From: Neocallimastix lanati (nom. inval.)
Lineage: Eukaryota; Neocallimastigomycota; Neocallimastigomycetes; Neocallimastigales; Neocallimastigaceae
Assembly (NCBI GenBank): GCA_016946835.1
Contig: JACVTC010000130.1
Coordinates: 12,501-76,500, forward strand
DNA length: 64,000 nt
Direction of reading: 5' to 3'
A program made the position numbers and the translations under genes. Shown here in pieces: positions 35,601 through 46,555 of the stretch (position 1 is the first letter of the stretch; each line of letters starts with the position of its first letter). A model generated the notes under the pieces. That model did not search any database. It worked only from the letters and a program-made list of their open reading frames with translations, and had not been told where the DNA came from.

Positions 35601-37191
35601 TTGAATAATCGACTTTTTCATTATAAAGAAGTTCATACGGAACATTATTATCAATACCTCTATGTGGCATCCTATTGTGGATATAGTTAGCTGTCCTAAT
35701 GGCATCCTCCCAGAAAACATGATTAAGGCGGGCATCCTCTAACATCGCTCTAGCATTTGGAAGGAGAGAACCGTGTAACCTTTCGATACGTCCATTTTGT
35801 TGAGGTTCGTAAGGGACAGAAAACTCATGTGTAATTCCATTAATATTACAAAACTCTATAATTTTATTGTTAGTAAACTCTGTTCCATTGTCAGTCCGTA
35901 ATCTTTTAATATTTTTATTAAATATGTTTTTAATGTTATTATACCAATTTAAAAAGGCGTTAAAAACATCACGTTTGGATTTGATAAATAAGACCCAACC
36001 AAAACGAGTGTAATCATCTAAAATAGAAACAAAGTATTTATTTCCATACATGGACCTACTATTAATAGTAACAGTGTCCATATGAACCAATTCAAATGGT
36101 TCAGTAGCGCGACTATCTGAGGGGTAATGTGGGAAACTTTTTAATTTTGTTTTCGCACACGTCTTGCATTTACATTTTATATATATTCTTTTTAATGTTT
36201 TCCTAAGTGTTCCTAGATTATAATGTCCCAAACGTCTATGCCATACGTAGAGACTTTCCTCTTCTTCACTATTGGCATTATTACAATTGATATCATTATT
36301 ATAAAAATTTATTTTATTCTTGGAAGTCCAAATAATATAAGTTCTGGAATAATTTGAATATGTTGTACAGATTCTATTATTTTTACTATTAAATAATATT
36401 ACACAATTTTTATTATTTCTTTTACAAAAAACAGTTTTGTATCCTTGTTCGGATAAACAGTCTACTGAGAGTAAATTTTTCTTGAATGAGGGAACATACA
36501 ATACATTTTTAAGAGTAATTTTGTTGTCATTTATATAACCTATGTAAGTACCTATTCCTCTGCACTTAACGTATTCACCATTGGCGAAATAAATTCTCCG
36601 ATTGTGTTTTTTATAATTTGATAATAGATTTGGATCACATATCATATGGTATGTGGTGCCAGAATCTAGTGTCCATGTACTAATATTTTTGGTTAATTTA
36701 TTTTTATTATTATCATTTAATTTTTTATTTTGTTTATTTTTATTTTCTTTAAAATAAGATGGTTTGTTGAATGGGAGAATACTTCTTGATGCATTACCTG
36801 TTTCAATATTATACGCATCATTATAGTCTTTGAAAAAGTATTCTCTGTGTTTATCTTGTTTATTTACTTCATTTACTGTGCTGTTTAGGCAACGCGTTTC
36901 GCCTCCCATCATAGTTTTTATCATTTTTGTAATATTTATTATTATTATAATTTTTATTATTATTTCTATTATTATTAAATTTATTTTTATTATATTTGTA
37001 ATAATTGTTATTATTATTTTTATTAAAATTCTTTCTATTATTACATTCACTTTGATAGTGACCTTTTTTACCACAACTCCAACATTCAATATTATTTTTA
37101 TAATTTTTATTATTATATTTATTATTATTATTACTATAGTTTTTATTGGTATAATTACTTTGAACATTTGGCGTATTAAGATTTGAAACAA
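32671..37191 (-). CDS. pol: copia Pol polyprotein
   Basis: The open frame spans 1506 codons. Its first ~90 residues overlap gag and read as low-complexity Ile/Lys, so functional Pol probably begins near MGGETRCLN (~36905). Domains in order: aspartic protease LDSG (~175); integrase zinc motif HRRLGHYN...CKTC (~317-345) and catalytic Asp (~371), Asp (RTDNGTEF, ~432), Glu (NGRIERLHG, ~468); an Asn-rich linker of about 320 residues (~640-960); RT with TDxxA-like IDIKAAYL and YVDDIL (~1199); RNase H with YVDADLGGD (~1357) and the STAESEYY signature. All catalytic residues are present. The Asn-rich linker is unusually long and reflects AAT-rich DNA. Confidence 0.95.
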   Translation of the reverse strand: MFQILIRQMFKVIIPIKTIVIIIINIIIKIIKIILNVGVVVKKVTIKVNVIIERILIKIIITIITNIIKINLIIIEIIIKIIIIINITKMIKTMMGGETRCLNSTVNEVNKQDKHREYFFKDYNDAYNIETGNASRSILPFNKPSYFKENKNKQNKKLNDNNKNKLTKNISTWTLDSGTTYHMICDPNLLSNYKKHNRRIYFANGEYVKCRGIGTYIGYINDNKITLKNVLYVPSFKKNLLSVDCLSEQGYKTVFCKRNNKNCVILFNSKNNRICTTYSNYSRTYIIWTSKNKINFYNNDINCNNANSEEEESLYVWHRRLGHYNLGTLRKTLKRIYIKCKCKTCAKTKLKSFPHYPSDSRATEPFELVHMDTVTINSRSMYGNKYFVSILDDYTRFGWVLFIKSKRDVFNAFLNWYNNIKNIFNKNIKRLRTDNGTEFTNNKIIEFCNINGITHEFSVPYEPQQNGRIERLHGSLLPNARAMLEDARLNHVFWEDAIRTANYIHNRMPHRGIDNNVPYELLYNEKVDYSRFRVFGCQVFFLVPKQFRNKLTNSSLPGIFLGYDTNPTAYRIFDITNNKVVISRSVVFFEDIPGNGSAPPSPPDLINFTPYYEIGGSNDDEDVVDFEDNNVNDKSINENNNNMENSTNNNVDNNNNMNNNINDNINGYTNYYYNNLDYPPPNNLYYYNPYAFVNYPNNFQNHYAPNQYNLNPYNNLNYCIPPNYYNYTAQNFPSPVLNSQNGHPINYQNLNVSNNSNINQNNLNQLNSNDVDHLNQNNLNNNSNQNNSDNNDQFNSNNLNQGNLNNLNQVISNNNLKQGSPNDNLNQAIQNDNVNKNNRNNLNDQTNSINNVNNINNVNQLTQNNSKYNNTRVEEIISKIPRITDNGDYNKRDGKSIDLNNLTNRNNNSSSTSGNSNAEINQNINKQNINKPYASKSNVSTSDNMNKDKESILSKRKHVEEMNEEELNDRNESNNYKKRRASNYYNLVALNCSEMELPLPNSYKDIFDRPDKEEWLKAIETELNNMKDMEVYTLVKEIPKGKNIISAKWVFSYKRNDVGIIIRFKARLVARGFTQIYGIDYIETFSPTLKQDSLRVIIAISIYYGFEIYQIDIKAAYLNADLEEELYMEIPEGSEDYGKGYWKLNKAIYGLKQAGRMWNNKLDSVLTEIGFERLKSEPCVYILKDKNKNIICIIAIYVDDILISGKKSVIDRIKLEIKDKFNLSDLGMVDFIIGIKFIKCKDGYIMHQIQYLNDILDRFDIDKYNAISNMMYTENEKLRETKFDKTTYMQAVGCLLYLAMGTRPDIMYATSKATRKNQDPTLEDWMNVIKIFRYLKGTKHYGLKITKDINIRVYVDADLGGDRETKRSTTGFVIFMGSAPVTWYSKLQHCVAISTAESEYYSLNECALKCMWLRNLLNELGIKIDCITINIDNRAAIYNSKNETINPKSRHIDLRYHKIRELIKEDKIDLKYIKSQYNIADGFTKYLNGTLTKKFKNSLLYKIYEY

Positions 37192-37858
37192 TATTTTCCG
37201 ATTTTTCTTTCTTTTCTTTTACTCTTTTTAGTAGCTGTACCCTTTCAATTAACTTTTTGGTAGTATCTTCCCAGTCCGTTTGTAGGTCTATTAAATTTGT
37301 TTTTATAGTTAATTCTTCTGGCATAGCATTAAATAGATAAATAAATTTTTCCTTAAATTCTAGTTTTTCTCCGAGATTTTCAAGTTCCTTAAACTTTAAA
37401 TTCATATTAGAGATAAATATGGACAACGATGGATCACTTTCTGGGTCGTATTTTGAGTGATTAAGGGAATCTTTAATTTCCTCAATTCTATCCTTTTCAT
37501 CACTTAAATTTAGGTTTACTATCATCCTATAGATTTCATATGCTGTACCAGATATGAAATCTATACTGGATGCTAGTTCTTCATTAATACTATTTAAAAT
37601 AATTTCCTTGACCTTAGCATCATTTTTGAGGACCTCACTTTTTGTTCCTTTTTTATAATAAGTGTTTATAGTGTCATCCACTAGAATTAAATTTTGTTTT
37701 TCTTCTTCCTTTAAAGTGGAACCATCCACTTTTTCAATTTTGACACTATTAAGATAATCCGTTAAATTAAATCTCCTTAATAATAAATACAATTGTTGTT
37801 TCCACAACTTAAAATTAGAGCTATTTAGCTGATCTTTTGTTTTTAAGACTTCGGACAT
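36869..37858 (-). CDS. gag: copia Gag polyprotein
   Basis: 329 residues, starting at an ATG ~105 bp inside the 5' LTR. Residues ~1-210 form the helical UBN2/Retrotran_gag-type capsid region (LNSSNFKLWKQQLYLLL, then EIKDSLNHSKYDPESDPSLSIFI). Then comes a CCHC zinc knuckle CWSCGKKGHYQSEC (residues ~260-273) and an Asn/Lys-rich tail. Gag forms the virus-like particle and packages the RNA. The frame stops at 36869, about 320 nt into the pol-frame overlap. Pol lies in the +1 frame, so Gag-Pol requires a +1 shift. Confidence 0.9.
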   Translation of the reverse strand: MSEVLKTKDQLNSSNFKLWKQQLYLLLRRFNLTDYLNSVKIEKVDGSTLKEEEKQNLILVDDTINTYYKKGTKSEVLKNDAKVKEIILNSINEELASSIDFISGTAYEIYRMIVNLNLSDEKDRIEEIKDSLNHSKYDPESDPSLSIFISNMNLKFKELENLGEKLEFKEKFIYLFNAMPEELTIKTNLIDLQTDWEDTTKKLIERVQLLKRVKEKKEKSENIVSNLNTPNVQSNYTNKNYSNNNNKYNNKNYKNNIECWSCGKKGHYQSECNNRKNFNKNNNNNYYKYNKNKFNNNRNNNKNYNNNKYYKNDKNYDGRRNALPKQHSK

Positions 37859-37962
37859 TTTTTTTTTATTTTTTTTTTTATTTAAAATTAATCAAAATTA
37901 AAACCTCTTTAAACTTTACTATAACTCTTCTAGTACACTTAGAGTCATTGAGACTCTTAATC

Positions 37963-38201
37963 TGTTGTGAAATATATAACTTTATTAATAAATATCAAAG
38001 GTGTACATATATTAAATTTTAATTTTACATGTATTTTATACTATTACATTTACACATGATTCACATACATTTATTACATATATCATATAACTTATTTTAC
38101 GCCACTATTACGTACGCTAGCTCATATATCTATGTTATACTATATACATTATATTATTTATATTATTTATACTTGTGTAATATTAAACTTAATTTCTAAC
38201 A
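37963..38201 (-). repeat. copia 5' LTR
   Basis: 239 bp, TG...CA, 5' end of the minus-strand element. A GC patch (ACGCCACTATTACGTACGCTAG on plus, in two parts around 38099-38120) stands out from A/T sequence and may hold regulatory or R-region signals. Confidence 0.9.
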
Positions 38202-38279
38202 GATTTAATCTGTTTTAAAATTTTTTTTATTATTATTTTATTTTATATATTAATTTTTTTTTTATTTCATTTTTTTTTT

Positions 38280-38504
38280 GCAAATATAAATAGAAAAATT
38301 TTTCGCTTTAAAAATATTTTTAATACTTCGCGGATTATTTATTAAATTAAATTATTATTTTAGAATAATTTTTTTTTTAAACTACTTTACTTTATTATAT
38401 AGAATTTATATTTTTTTAGAAATATAAATATAGATTTATATAAAATATTTTTTCTTAAAATCTTTTTATTATAAAAAAAATTAATAGATTATTTATTATA
38501 AAAA
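38280..38504 (+). promoter_or_regulatory. Conserved KARI core promoter, copy 4
   Basis: TATAAATAG at 38285-38293 and ACTTCGCGGA at 38325-38334, 180 bp before the ATG. The copia element ends only ~80 bp upstream, so everything beyond is displaced by ~5.8 kb. Confidence 0.6.
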
Positions 38505-39563
38505 ATGGTCAAGGTTATAAACTTCGGTGGTGTTGACGAAACTGTCTATGAAAGATCCGATTTCCCTCAAGAAAAACTTAACCAAATATTTAAGGATGAT
38601 ACTTTTGCTGTAATTGGTTATGGTACTCAAGGTCGTAATCAATCTCGTAATTTAAGAGATAAGGGTTTCAAGGTTGTCATTGGTCTTCGTAAGGGTCCTT
38701 CTTGGGATCTCGCTAAGGAAGATGGTTGGGTTGAAGGTGAAACTCTTTTCGAAATCACTGAAGCCTGTAAGAAAGGTACCATTATCATGTATCTTCTTTC
38801 TGATGCTGGTCAAAAGGCTTGTTGGGATAGTATTAAGGAATTAGTTCATGGAAAAACTTTATACTTCTCTCATGGTTTCTCTATTGTCTTCAAGGATAAG
38901 ACTGGAGTTGTTCCTCCAGCTGATTGTGATGTTATCATGGTTGCTCCAAAGGGTTCTGGTACTACGGTTCGTACTCTTTTCTTAGAAGGTCGTGGTATTA
39001 ATTCTTCTGTTGCTGTCTTCCAAGATTATTCTGGTAAGGCTGAAGAAAGAGCATATGCTGCAGGTATTGCTATTGGTTCCGGTTACCTTTATCCAACTAC
39101 TTTCGAAAGAGAAACTTATTCTGATCTTACTGGTGAACGTGGTACACTTATGGGTTGTATTCAAGGTGTTTTCAAGGCTCAATTTGAAGTTTTAATTTCA
39201 CATGGTCATACTCCATCTGAAGCTTTCAATGAAACTGTTGAAGAAGCTACTCAATCTCTTTATCCACTTATTGGTAAGAATGGTATGGATTGGATGTATG
39301 ATAATTGTTCAACTACAGCTCGTCGTGGAGCTCTTGATTGGATGGATAAATTCTATGCAGCTACTAAACCAGTATTTGAAGAATTATATGAAAGTGTTAA
39401 GAATGGAACGGAAGCTGAAAACACTTTAATTGCTAATTCTAAACCAGATTATCGTGAAAATCTTGCTAAAGAATTAAAGGCTCTTAGAGAATCACAAATG
39501 TGGCAAACAGCCGTTACTGTTCGTAGTCTTCGTCCAGAAAACCAAAAGGCCATTAAGAACTAA
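38505..39563 (+). CDS. ILV5: Ketol-acid reductoisomerase, copy 4
   Basis: Again 352 residues, identical to copies 1-3, with silent changes of its own (GAAATCACT near 38752, GATAATTGT near 39300). The coding sequence and proximal promoter are intact, but the distal upstream region is cut off by the copia insertion at 32419-38201. Expression may therefore differ from the other copies while the enzyme is the same. Confidence 0.95.
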   Translation: MVKVINFGGVDETVYERSDFPQEKLNQIFKDDTFAVIGYGTQGRNQSRNLRDKGFKVVIGLRKGPSWDLAKEDGWVEGETLFEITEACKKGTIIMYLLSDAGQKACWDSIKELVHGKTLYFSHGFSIVFKDKTGVVPPADCDVIMVAPKGSGTTVRTLFLEGRGINSSVAVFQDYSGKAEERAYAAGIAIGSGYLYPTTFERETYSDLTGERGTLMGCIQGVFKAQFEVLISHGHTPSEAFNETVEEATQSLYPLIGKNGMDWMYDNCSTTARRGALDWMDKFYAATKPVFEELYESVKNGTEAENTLIANSKPDYRENLAKELKALRESQMWQTAVTVRSLRPENQKAIKN

Positions 39564-39812
39564 ATTAAATCTTATTAAAATAGAAGAAGATAAAAAAAAT
39601 TAAGTTTTAATTTATTAATTAATAACTTTATTTTTTTATTATTTTATTTAATATACCTCTCCTATTTCAAGTATAATTAGATTTTTAATTACACTTGTTT
39701 ATTTTAATATTAATGAATAATAATAACAAATATATATATATATATATATTTTAAAAATTTATTTTATTATTTAATTAATATTCTTTTTTTTTTTTTTTTT
39801 TTAAATAGAATC

Positions 39813-39838
39813 ATAAACTCAATAAATTTTGAGTTTAT
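39813..39838 (+). terminator. Conserved 3' hairpin after KARI copy 4
   Basis: Same stem and loop as after copies 1-3, though its flanks have several indels. Confidence 0.45.
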
Positions 39839-40160
39839 TTGTATATAGAAAAAACTAAAACAAAATTATTAGATGATATAATAAATTATTTAATCTAATT
39901 AATTATTGTTTTATTTTTATTTTAAACAAAAATTTTTAAAAAGGAAAAAAATTAAAAAAAACAAACATTCATATATTAGTTAATTCAATAGAATTTTTGA
40001 AAATTTTCTTTAATTCTATTTTATATTTTTCTTTTTAAAAAATTTTTTAATTATGATAGAAGGCTTTTAATTAAAATATTATAAAAAAAATTTTATTTTT
40101 TTAATTTTTAAATTTGCTTTGTTAAAAAAAGAAAAAAATATATATATTATTAATAAAAAA

Positions 40161-40829
40161 AAATATTATTAAAAATAAAAATGAAAATACTTGTGTTACG
40201 TGTTAAGTAAAAAGTTTAAATATATATATATATAAAATTATCATTATTTTTACTATTATATTAATAATAATAGTTTTTTTTTTTTTGTTTTTTTTTTGTT
40301 TTTTTTGTTTTTGTTTTTGTTTTTGTTTGTATATATATACATATATTAAATCTTATGTTTTATATATTTCTTTATTTTAAATTTTAATTTTTATAAATAT
40401 ATACTGATTAATAATTACGAAAATAATAACAGTTAAAACTATATTTATTATATTAACAATTAAATGTTATCAACGATATAGAATACATATAAAATACGAT
40501 TAATAAATTTAAAAGTTAATAGTAATTTCACATTGAAAATTTTAATTAAATTAATCCAATTTACAAAATTCTTTAAATATTACTTTAGTGTATTTAAGTA
40601 ATTTTTAACAATGATGATTAAATTTTTTATTTTCTAATTAATTAACAAAATAAATAAATAAATATAATTAAATACAAATAATAATATAAATAGTAATAAT
40701 AATAATAATAACAATAATAATAAATAACAATAATAATAATAACAATAATAATAAATAATAATAATAATAATAATAATAATAGTAATAATAATAATAATAA
40801 TAAAAGTTCTTGTTTAATTTAATTTTTTT

Positions 40830-40888
<59 letters not shown>

Positions 40889-41173
40889 TTTTTTATTTCT
40901 CTAATTTACTAATTTTTATATTTAATTAAATTGTATAACTACATTTTATTTTAGTTTATATTCTAGTACATTTATATAGTTACATTACATATATATAATA
41001 TATGTATATTTCAATTGATATTTTATTTTATTTTATTTTTAATTTTTTCCTTATTACAAAATATTATATTTTATTTAATTGATAAAATGTATTAATTATT
41101 TTTTTTTAAAAAAAACTTTTCTTTATTATTTAATACTTGTTTAAAAGTATATTTATATAGAAATAATTTATTT
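40161..41173. other. Intergenic simple repeats between KARI array and ABC gene
   Basis: Contains (AAT)n/(AAC) trinucleotides at about 40680-40803 and a (TTTA)n tract at 40830-40890. It probably includes the 3' flanks of two convergent genes (KARI copy 4 on plus, ABC transporter on minus). No gene seen. Confidence 0.6.
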
Positions 41174-44100
41174 TCAATCTTCTTTAATAAATTGTTTAGC
41201 AAAATCAATGAATACTTGTTCAAGTGTGGATTGAGATATAGTATAATCACTGATAATTCTATTAATTTTAGCATTCTCTAAGCTTTCAAAAAGTTTTCCT
41301 AAATCTTTTTTCATTTCAATTTGGTACTTGTAACGATGATTACTTAGCTTTTCTAATTTATAAGTGTTTTCTGGGAAAGTACCCGTTTCTTTATTAAAGA
41401 GAATATCATGAATTTTTTCTTGTTGTTCACTTTGAATTTCAACAATGTAACTGGAGGCATATTTCATTCTTAAATCTTCTGGTGTTCCAATACATACAAG
41501 TCGACCATTAATCAAAATAGTGAGACGATTACAGAGTTCTTGGGCTTCTTCCATCGAATGGGTTGTTAAAATAATAGAGGATCTTCCAATTTCTCGAACT
41601 TCTTTAATCATATCCCAAATAAAAATACGAGTAGCTGGATCAATACCTGAGGTGGGTTCATCTAAAATTATTTGGTTTGGATAACCACAAATGGCTAATA
41701 AAAGAGAGAGCTTACGTTTAGTACCTCCACTAATTTTCTTTACCATCTTATTCATATGATCACTAAGTTTACAATAATCAATATATTGAAAAGCATACTC
41801 TTTAGCTTTTTCATCCGAAACACCTCTTAGTTTCAAAAAGAGAATTAAATGATCATAAATACTTAATTCATCCCATAATACTTCTTCTTGTGAACAATAA
41901 CCAATAACACTATTAGATTTTAATGAATTTACGCCATTGAAATAAATATTTCCAGAAGTTGGTGTATATCTATGAATGATCGTATTTAAAAGTGTAGATT
42001 TACCAACACCATTAGGTCCCAATAAACCAAAGCATTCCTTTGCATCCACTCCAAATGAAACATCTTCAATAATCGTTTTAACTATTTTTTTTCTATTATA
42101 ATAGGAAGTATGAGCATCGCCGTATTGATAATTCATCTTATTTTTTATGGTTTCTTTAATTTGCTTATTCGCCGGAACTGATGTCTTAAATTCTTTAACT
42201 AAATGTAAAACACTAATTGGCATAACTTCTTTACTACTCTTTACACGATTGCATTCAAGATATAATTCATAATTTTCTTTCAATATTTGTTCATTGGAAT
42301 TTTCTTTATCTAAAATGAATTGTGGTGCCTTATAGTTATCGTTTATATTAGTTTTTTTAGCATCAACTTTCACTAAGATCAAGTAATAAATAAAGAAAGC
42401 AATAATAAGAGCAATAATGATTGGAATAAATAAATTATTAAACTTTAAGTAATTACTTAATGTTAAAGAATATCCATTGAGGTTATGCGAATTATGAAGA
42501 TTAAATAAATGATTGAAACAAATAACAAATGAAAATGGAGGATAAATAATTGAATAAATGATACAAACAATAATTAAAACAGTATTCAATTCTACAGTGG
42601 TACTTGCAGTTACTAATTTAAGGGCTGAAATTCCAAAGAATATTGAAATTCCACATCCAAATAAAAACATATTAATTAATGGGAAAAATGTAAGGGCTGT
42701 AACTTCCTTTTTAAACATTAAACTAATCGCATATTGATTAACTACAGAAGCTATAGCACTATATATGTTTCATTGTTTATTATTTGTCATATAATTAATA
42801 AAATTAATATAATATTAGTTTAAATGAATAAGAAAATACATATTTTTTATGATTAATAATAATATAATTATATATTATTATTATATTATTATTATATTAT
42901 TATATACTATTATTTATTATATTTCATTATATTATTATATACTATTATTTATTATTATATTTTATTATATTATTATATACTATTATTTATTATTATATTT
43001 TATTTATTTTATACTAATATTTATTATTATATTTGATAATATTTTATGATATTATTATAATATTATTATTTAATAATATTCTATTTATGTATTTACCTTA
43101 AAATTAAAATAATAAGAATCATTACTATAGACCAAATATGATATAAAGCACCGCAATGGAAAGCAATTCCAATAATGATTACAATAATACAAGTAACGAT
43201 ATATATTGAACTATCTACTATTAATGAAGAAATCCAATAGCATTTACTACTAACTTGATTTAAATAAAGTTGACTCTTTAATCCTTTAGCCTTTTCACGT
43301 ACCATAGAAATACCATATCCATATAATCCGAAGAATAAAGTAAACGCAACAAATACTACAATTATTATACTAAGCAATTTATCCTTTACTGTGTCAATAT
43401 ATGAAAATGGTTGAGAGAAAACTCGGATTTTCTCATTAACATTTCTGCTTTGTAAAATGGAATTTGAAATGGCATTAAGAGAAGCTGGTGGGCTGTGTGG
43501 CATGGTCTTATTGTAATAGACTTCAATATCATAGTCAGTACCATTATTATTTCCTGATAACGAAACTGAGTAGAATTGATCCTTTGCTGTAATATTTTTA
43601 CCAATATTATCTAAACTCTGAATATCAAAAGTACGAACTTGTTCACCAAATCCACTCTTAAAAACATCAACATTTATAGTAGATTGATTTCTATCATAGT
43701 TCCATAAAGTATCTTTGTATAATGTATCAAACGAAATCTCTTGTGGTGTAAACTCAATCTTTTCATTTTTATTAGATACCTTAATAAATAAAAATATAAA
43801 AATTGAAAATATAATTGGTAAAATAATGGAATATAAAATAATGCTTTTGTTCTTTGAATACAACTTATATTTAAATGAAACAAGGCTACAAATAATTTTG
43901 GAATCTGATGGTCTTATAAGATTTTCATAATTTGGAAGTTGAGTGTTCTTTTTAATTAAAATTGTTTCTTCTCCATTATTTTCAACTGAGAATCCTTCAT
44001 TATTATTATTATTATTATTATTATCATTATTAGATTTTTCTGATTTCATTTGTTCTTTTTCATTATTTAATTTAATAAATAATTCTTCTAATGATGGAAG

Positions 44101-44826
44101 TGAAATAGAAAAATTATTGATATTCTGATCATTTTCTACTTTCTTTTCTAAATCTTTAACTAAATTTGGTAAGAGCGAAGATGAACTTGTTGGTAATTTA
44201 AAAGTATAAACATGCGTTTTATTACTATTATTATTATTATTATTATCACTATCAGAAACATTAGTTTCATTATTATTTATTATTAATGAAGCATTTTTAT
44301 CCTCATTGGAAGTCTCAATAACATCTGGAATATGTGACTTAACTATTTTAAGAGCTTCTCTATAATTGCATGTATCAATTTTAAGATGATACATAATATT
44401 AAAATGTTTCTTTAAATACATACTAGTACCAAGACAACGAATAACTCCATTATGTAAAATTAACTTTCTATCAGTTAAAATATCTGCTTCATCCATATAA
44501 TGAGTAGTTAAAAAGATAACTTTGCCCTCTTTATTTTCTTTTAATAAATCCCACATTTTTCTTCTAGAAAGAGGATCTAAACCAGATGATGGTTCATCCA
44601 AAAAAACATATTTTGGATTACCCATTAAAGCAATTCCAACATTTAATTTTTTCTTTTGCCCTCCACTTAAAATACCAACAATATCATCTTTTTTATCAGT
44701 TAAGCTAATTTTACTCAAAATTTCATCTACATCAACTTCAATATCCTTTAATCTAGCAAAAACTTTAATATTTTGTTCAACTGTTAAACTTTCAAATAAT
44801 GAACAATTTTGAGGACAAATACCTAT

Positions 44827-44880
<54 letters not shown>

Positions 44881-46555
44881 GCATAAAATTATTAAATTAA
44901 TTTTTTAAATAAAAATATATAATATATTAAACCATTATAATTAACATTGTATAAATAGATTTTAATTTAAAATGCTTTAAATACTTTACCAAAATTTTTA
45001 CGAATGTCCTCTTTATTATTAGAGAACTCTTTTCCATTATAATAGATACTACCTTGATTTGGCTGTATCAAACCAGTCATAATATTAATAAGTGTGGATT
45101 TACCTGCCCCATTGTGACCTAATATACCAAATATTTCATTTTCATAAACTTTAAAACTAACATGATCAACAGCTGAAATAATACCACCTAAGGAAGAATC
45201 GCTGTTATTTATGGTCTTTGATTTCGGTATATCAAATTTTTTAACGATATCTGATATTTCAACTAAACACTTATTATTAGTTTCCATAGGTTCAATATCT
45301 TGATCATATTTTATTGACGAAAAAGCATCATTGTTTTGTTTATTACTCTTTTCCATGCTTGATTTCATTCTAGTAAGGAATGATCTATTTTCTTCTGAAA
45401 ATATTTTATCAAAGAATACAGTAAGAAATAGATATACTAATCCTGAAAATAATATAAAACCAACATAAAGAAGGACTGAAGGATATTTCATAAAATTGAT
45501 TAAAATGTCTTCTTTAAGACGATTATAATAGTAAAGTTCTTGATTAAATTTATATAATGAAAAAGGTGGGAATAATAAATCTAAGAAATAGATATCAATT
45601 CCAAAACCTTCAAAATCAAAAAGATATGGTACATACCATAAAAAACATAAAAAGATGGAATTAAACTTTTCAAGTGATTCAGAACTTTTGAAAAAGAATG
45701 AAACAAACATAAATAAACTTAATATACTGAATTCTGTTAATAAATAGACAATGGCTTTAAAAATAGCATTATTCAATAATAAACTTCCAAATATTATGTC
45801 TTTAATAAAAATAACAACTATCAATAAAATTAACATTACAAAAGTAATAAGTAACCATGAAAAATAATAAGCAAAAGAACTGACTCCATTCAATGTAAGT
45901 GTTTGTTTAATGCCTGTTTCTTTTTCTAATGCAATAAATCTAGGAAGATATATACATAAAAGTAAAATACAAGCAAGAGAAGTAAAACTTTCAACTAAAC
46001 CAGAAGATGAATACTTATTAACAAAATTTACATCAATTTCTAAACCTCCATAATATGTTTTCATACGAGCAGATGAATTAGTTTTATATTGGATAATTGC
46101 TTCATCAATTGCTGACTGAATAGGAACAAAATATTCGAGGTAGTCATCTGCTTCAGTACTATTACTTATCAAATTTGTAATTGGCATAATCGATGCTAAT
46201 GTTGGCTTTGGAACATAAGTATGATTCATTCTAATAGTATAATCGTTATAATCATTTTTAGAGAAAACAATACCAGCTAAAAGCTTTTCATGATTATTAA
46301 ATGTATCTAATTCATTTTCATTTTGGAATGTTTTATATTTCATTCCTGGTGTATTTTTAAAGATATCATTATGCAAAATTAATTGAGTAATTTGATTATT
46401 TTCATTTTCATTACTCGTAGATGGAAAAATAAATCCTAAATAAACATCATTATTAGTTGTAAGAGTTTTTTGAAATGCTTGAGTCACATCAATAGTATTT
46501 GTTCTTTTATAAGATTTTAATTCTGTTTCATCTTTAAACAAAAAACTACCTAATA
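41174..46555 (-). CDS. ABCA-family ABC transporter, three exons, 5' exon missing
   Basis: Full-size ABC transporter of subfamily A (lipid or amphipathic substrate export) in the order TMD1-NBD1-TMD2-NBD2. Exons on minus: 46555-44990, 44822-43097, 42758-41174, about 1,625 residues. NBD1 has Walker A GHNGAGKST, then a Q-loop GICPQN formed exactly across the first intron, signature LSGGQ, and Walker B FLDEPSSGLDP. NBD2 has GPNGVGKST, ISGGT and ILDEPTSGIDP, and ends with the ABCA-typical TLEQVF(I)DFAKQ. A large extracytoplasmic loop precedes each TMD. Exon 46555 begins after a poly-T/TTTTAG acceptor in mid-codon, so at least one upstream exon (start Met, first membrane helix) exists. I could not identify it above 46600. 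Poly-Asn runs (~44000, ~44240) lie in the linkers. The specific substrate is unknown. Confidence 0.9.
42759..43096 (-). other. Second intron in ABC transporter gene
   Basis: 338 bp, donor GTAAAT directly after an AAG, acceptor ATATAG. Splicing joins ...LILILS to AIASVVNQYA in frame within TMD2. The interior is almost pure A/T. Confidence 0.8.
44823..44989 (-). other. Intron in ABC transporter gene
   Basis: 167 bp, donor GTAAAG, acceptor ATATAG. Removing it joins ...NFG to ICPQN, restoring the Q-loop in frame. It contains an uninterrupted (TAA)n microsatellite close to the acceptor (about 44827-44878). Confidence 0.85.

Larger units (their letters stand above)
32419..38201 (-). mobile_element. 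Intact Ty1/copia LTR retrotransposon
   Basis: 5783 bp on the minus strand, bounded by two 239-bp LTRs (TG...CA) that appear identical. A 5-bp target duplication (GATTT) lies at 32414-32418 and 38202-38206. Uninterrupted paralogous sequence (TTTTGATTTAATCTG, near 28568) shows the empty site. Gag and pol are both open and the pol order is protease, integrase, RT, RNase H, as in Pseudoviridae/copia. Identical LTRs and open frames indicate a very recent insertion. Sequence next to the 5' LTR (below 37963) has no TGG-initiated tRNA primer site. It contains a short inverted repeat (AGAGTC/GACTCT), so the primer is unknown. Confidence 0.95.
31851..40160 (+). repeat. KARI tandem unit 4, split by a copia element
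   Basis: The upstream half (31851-32418) and the downstream half (38207-40160) are continuous with the other units once the copia insertion and one copy of its 5-bp duplication are set aside. Similarity to the other units stops near 40160, so the unit lacks the heptamer and 33-bp repeat section. Confidence 0.8.

Noticed and set aside
37940-37962. tRNA primer-binding site for the copia element
   Set aside because: No TGG next to the 5' LTR and no recognisable tRNA complement; the inverted repeat there is noted but not assigned.
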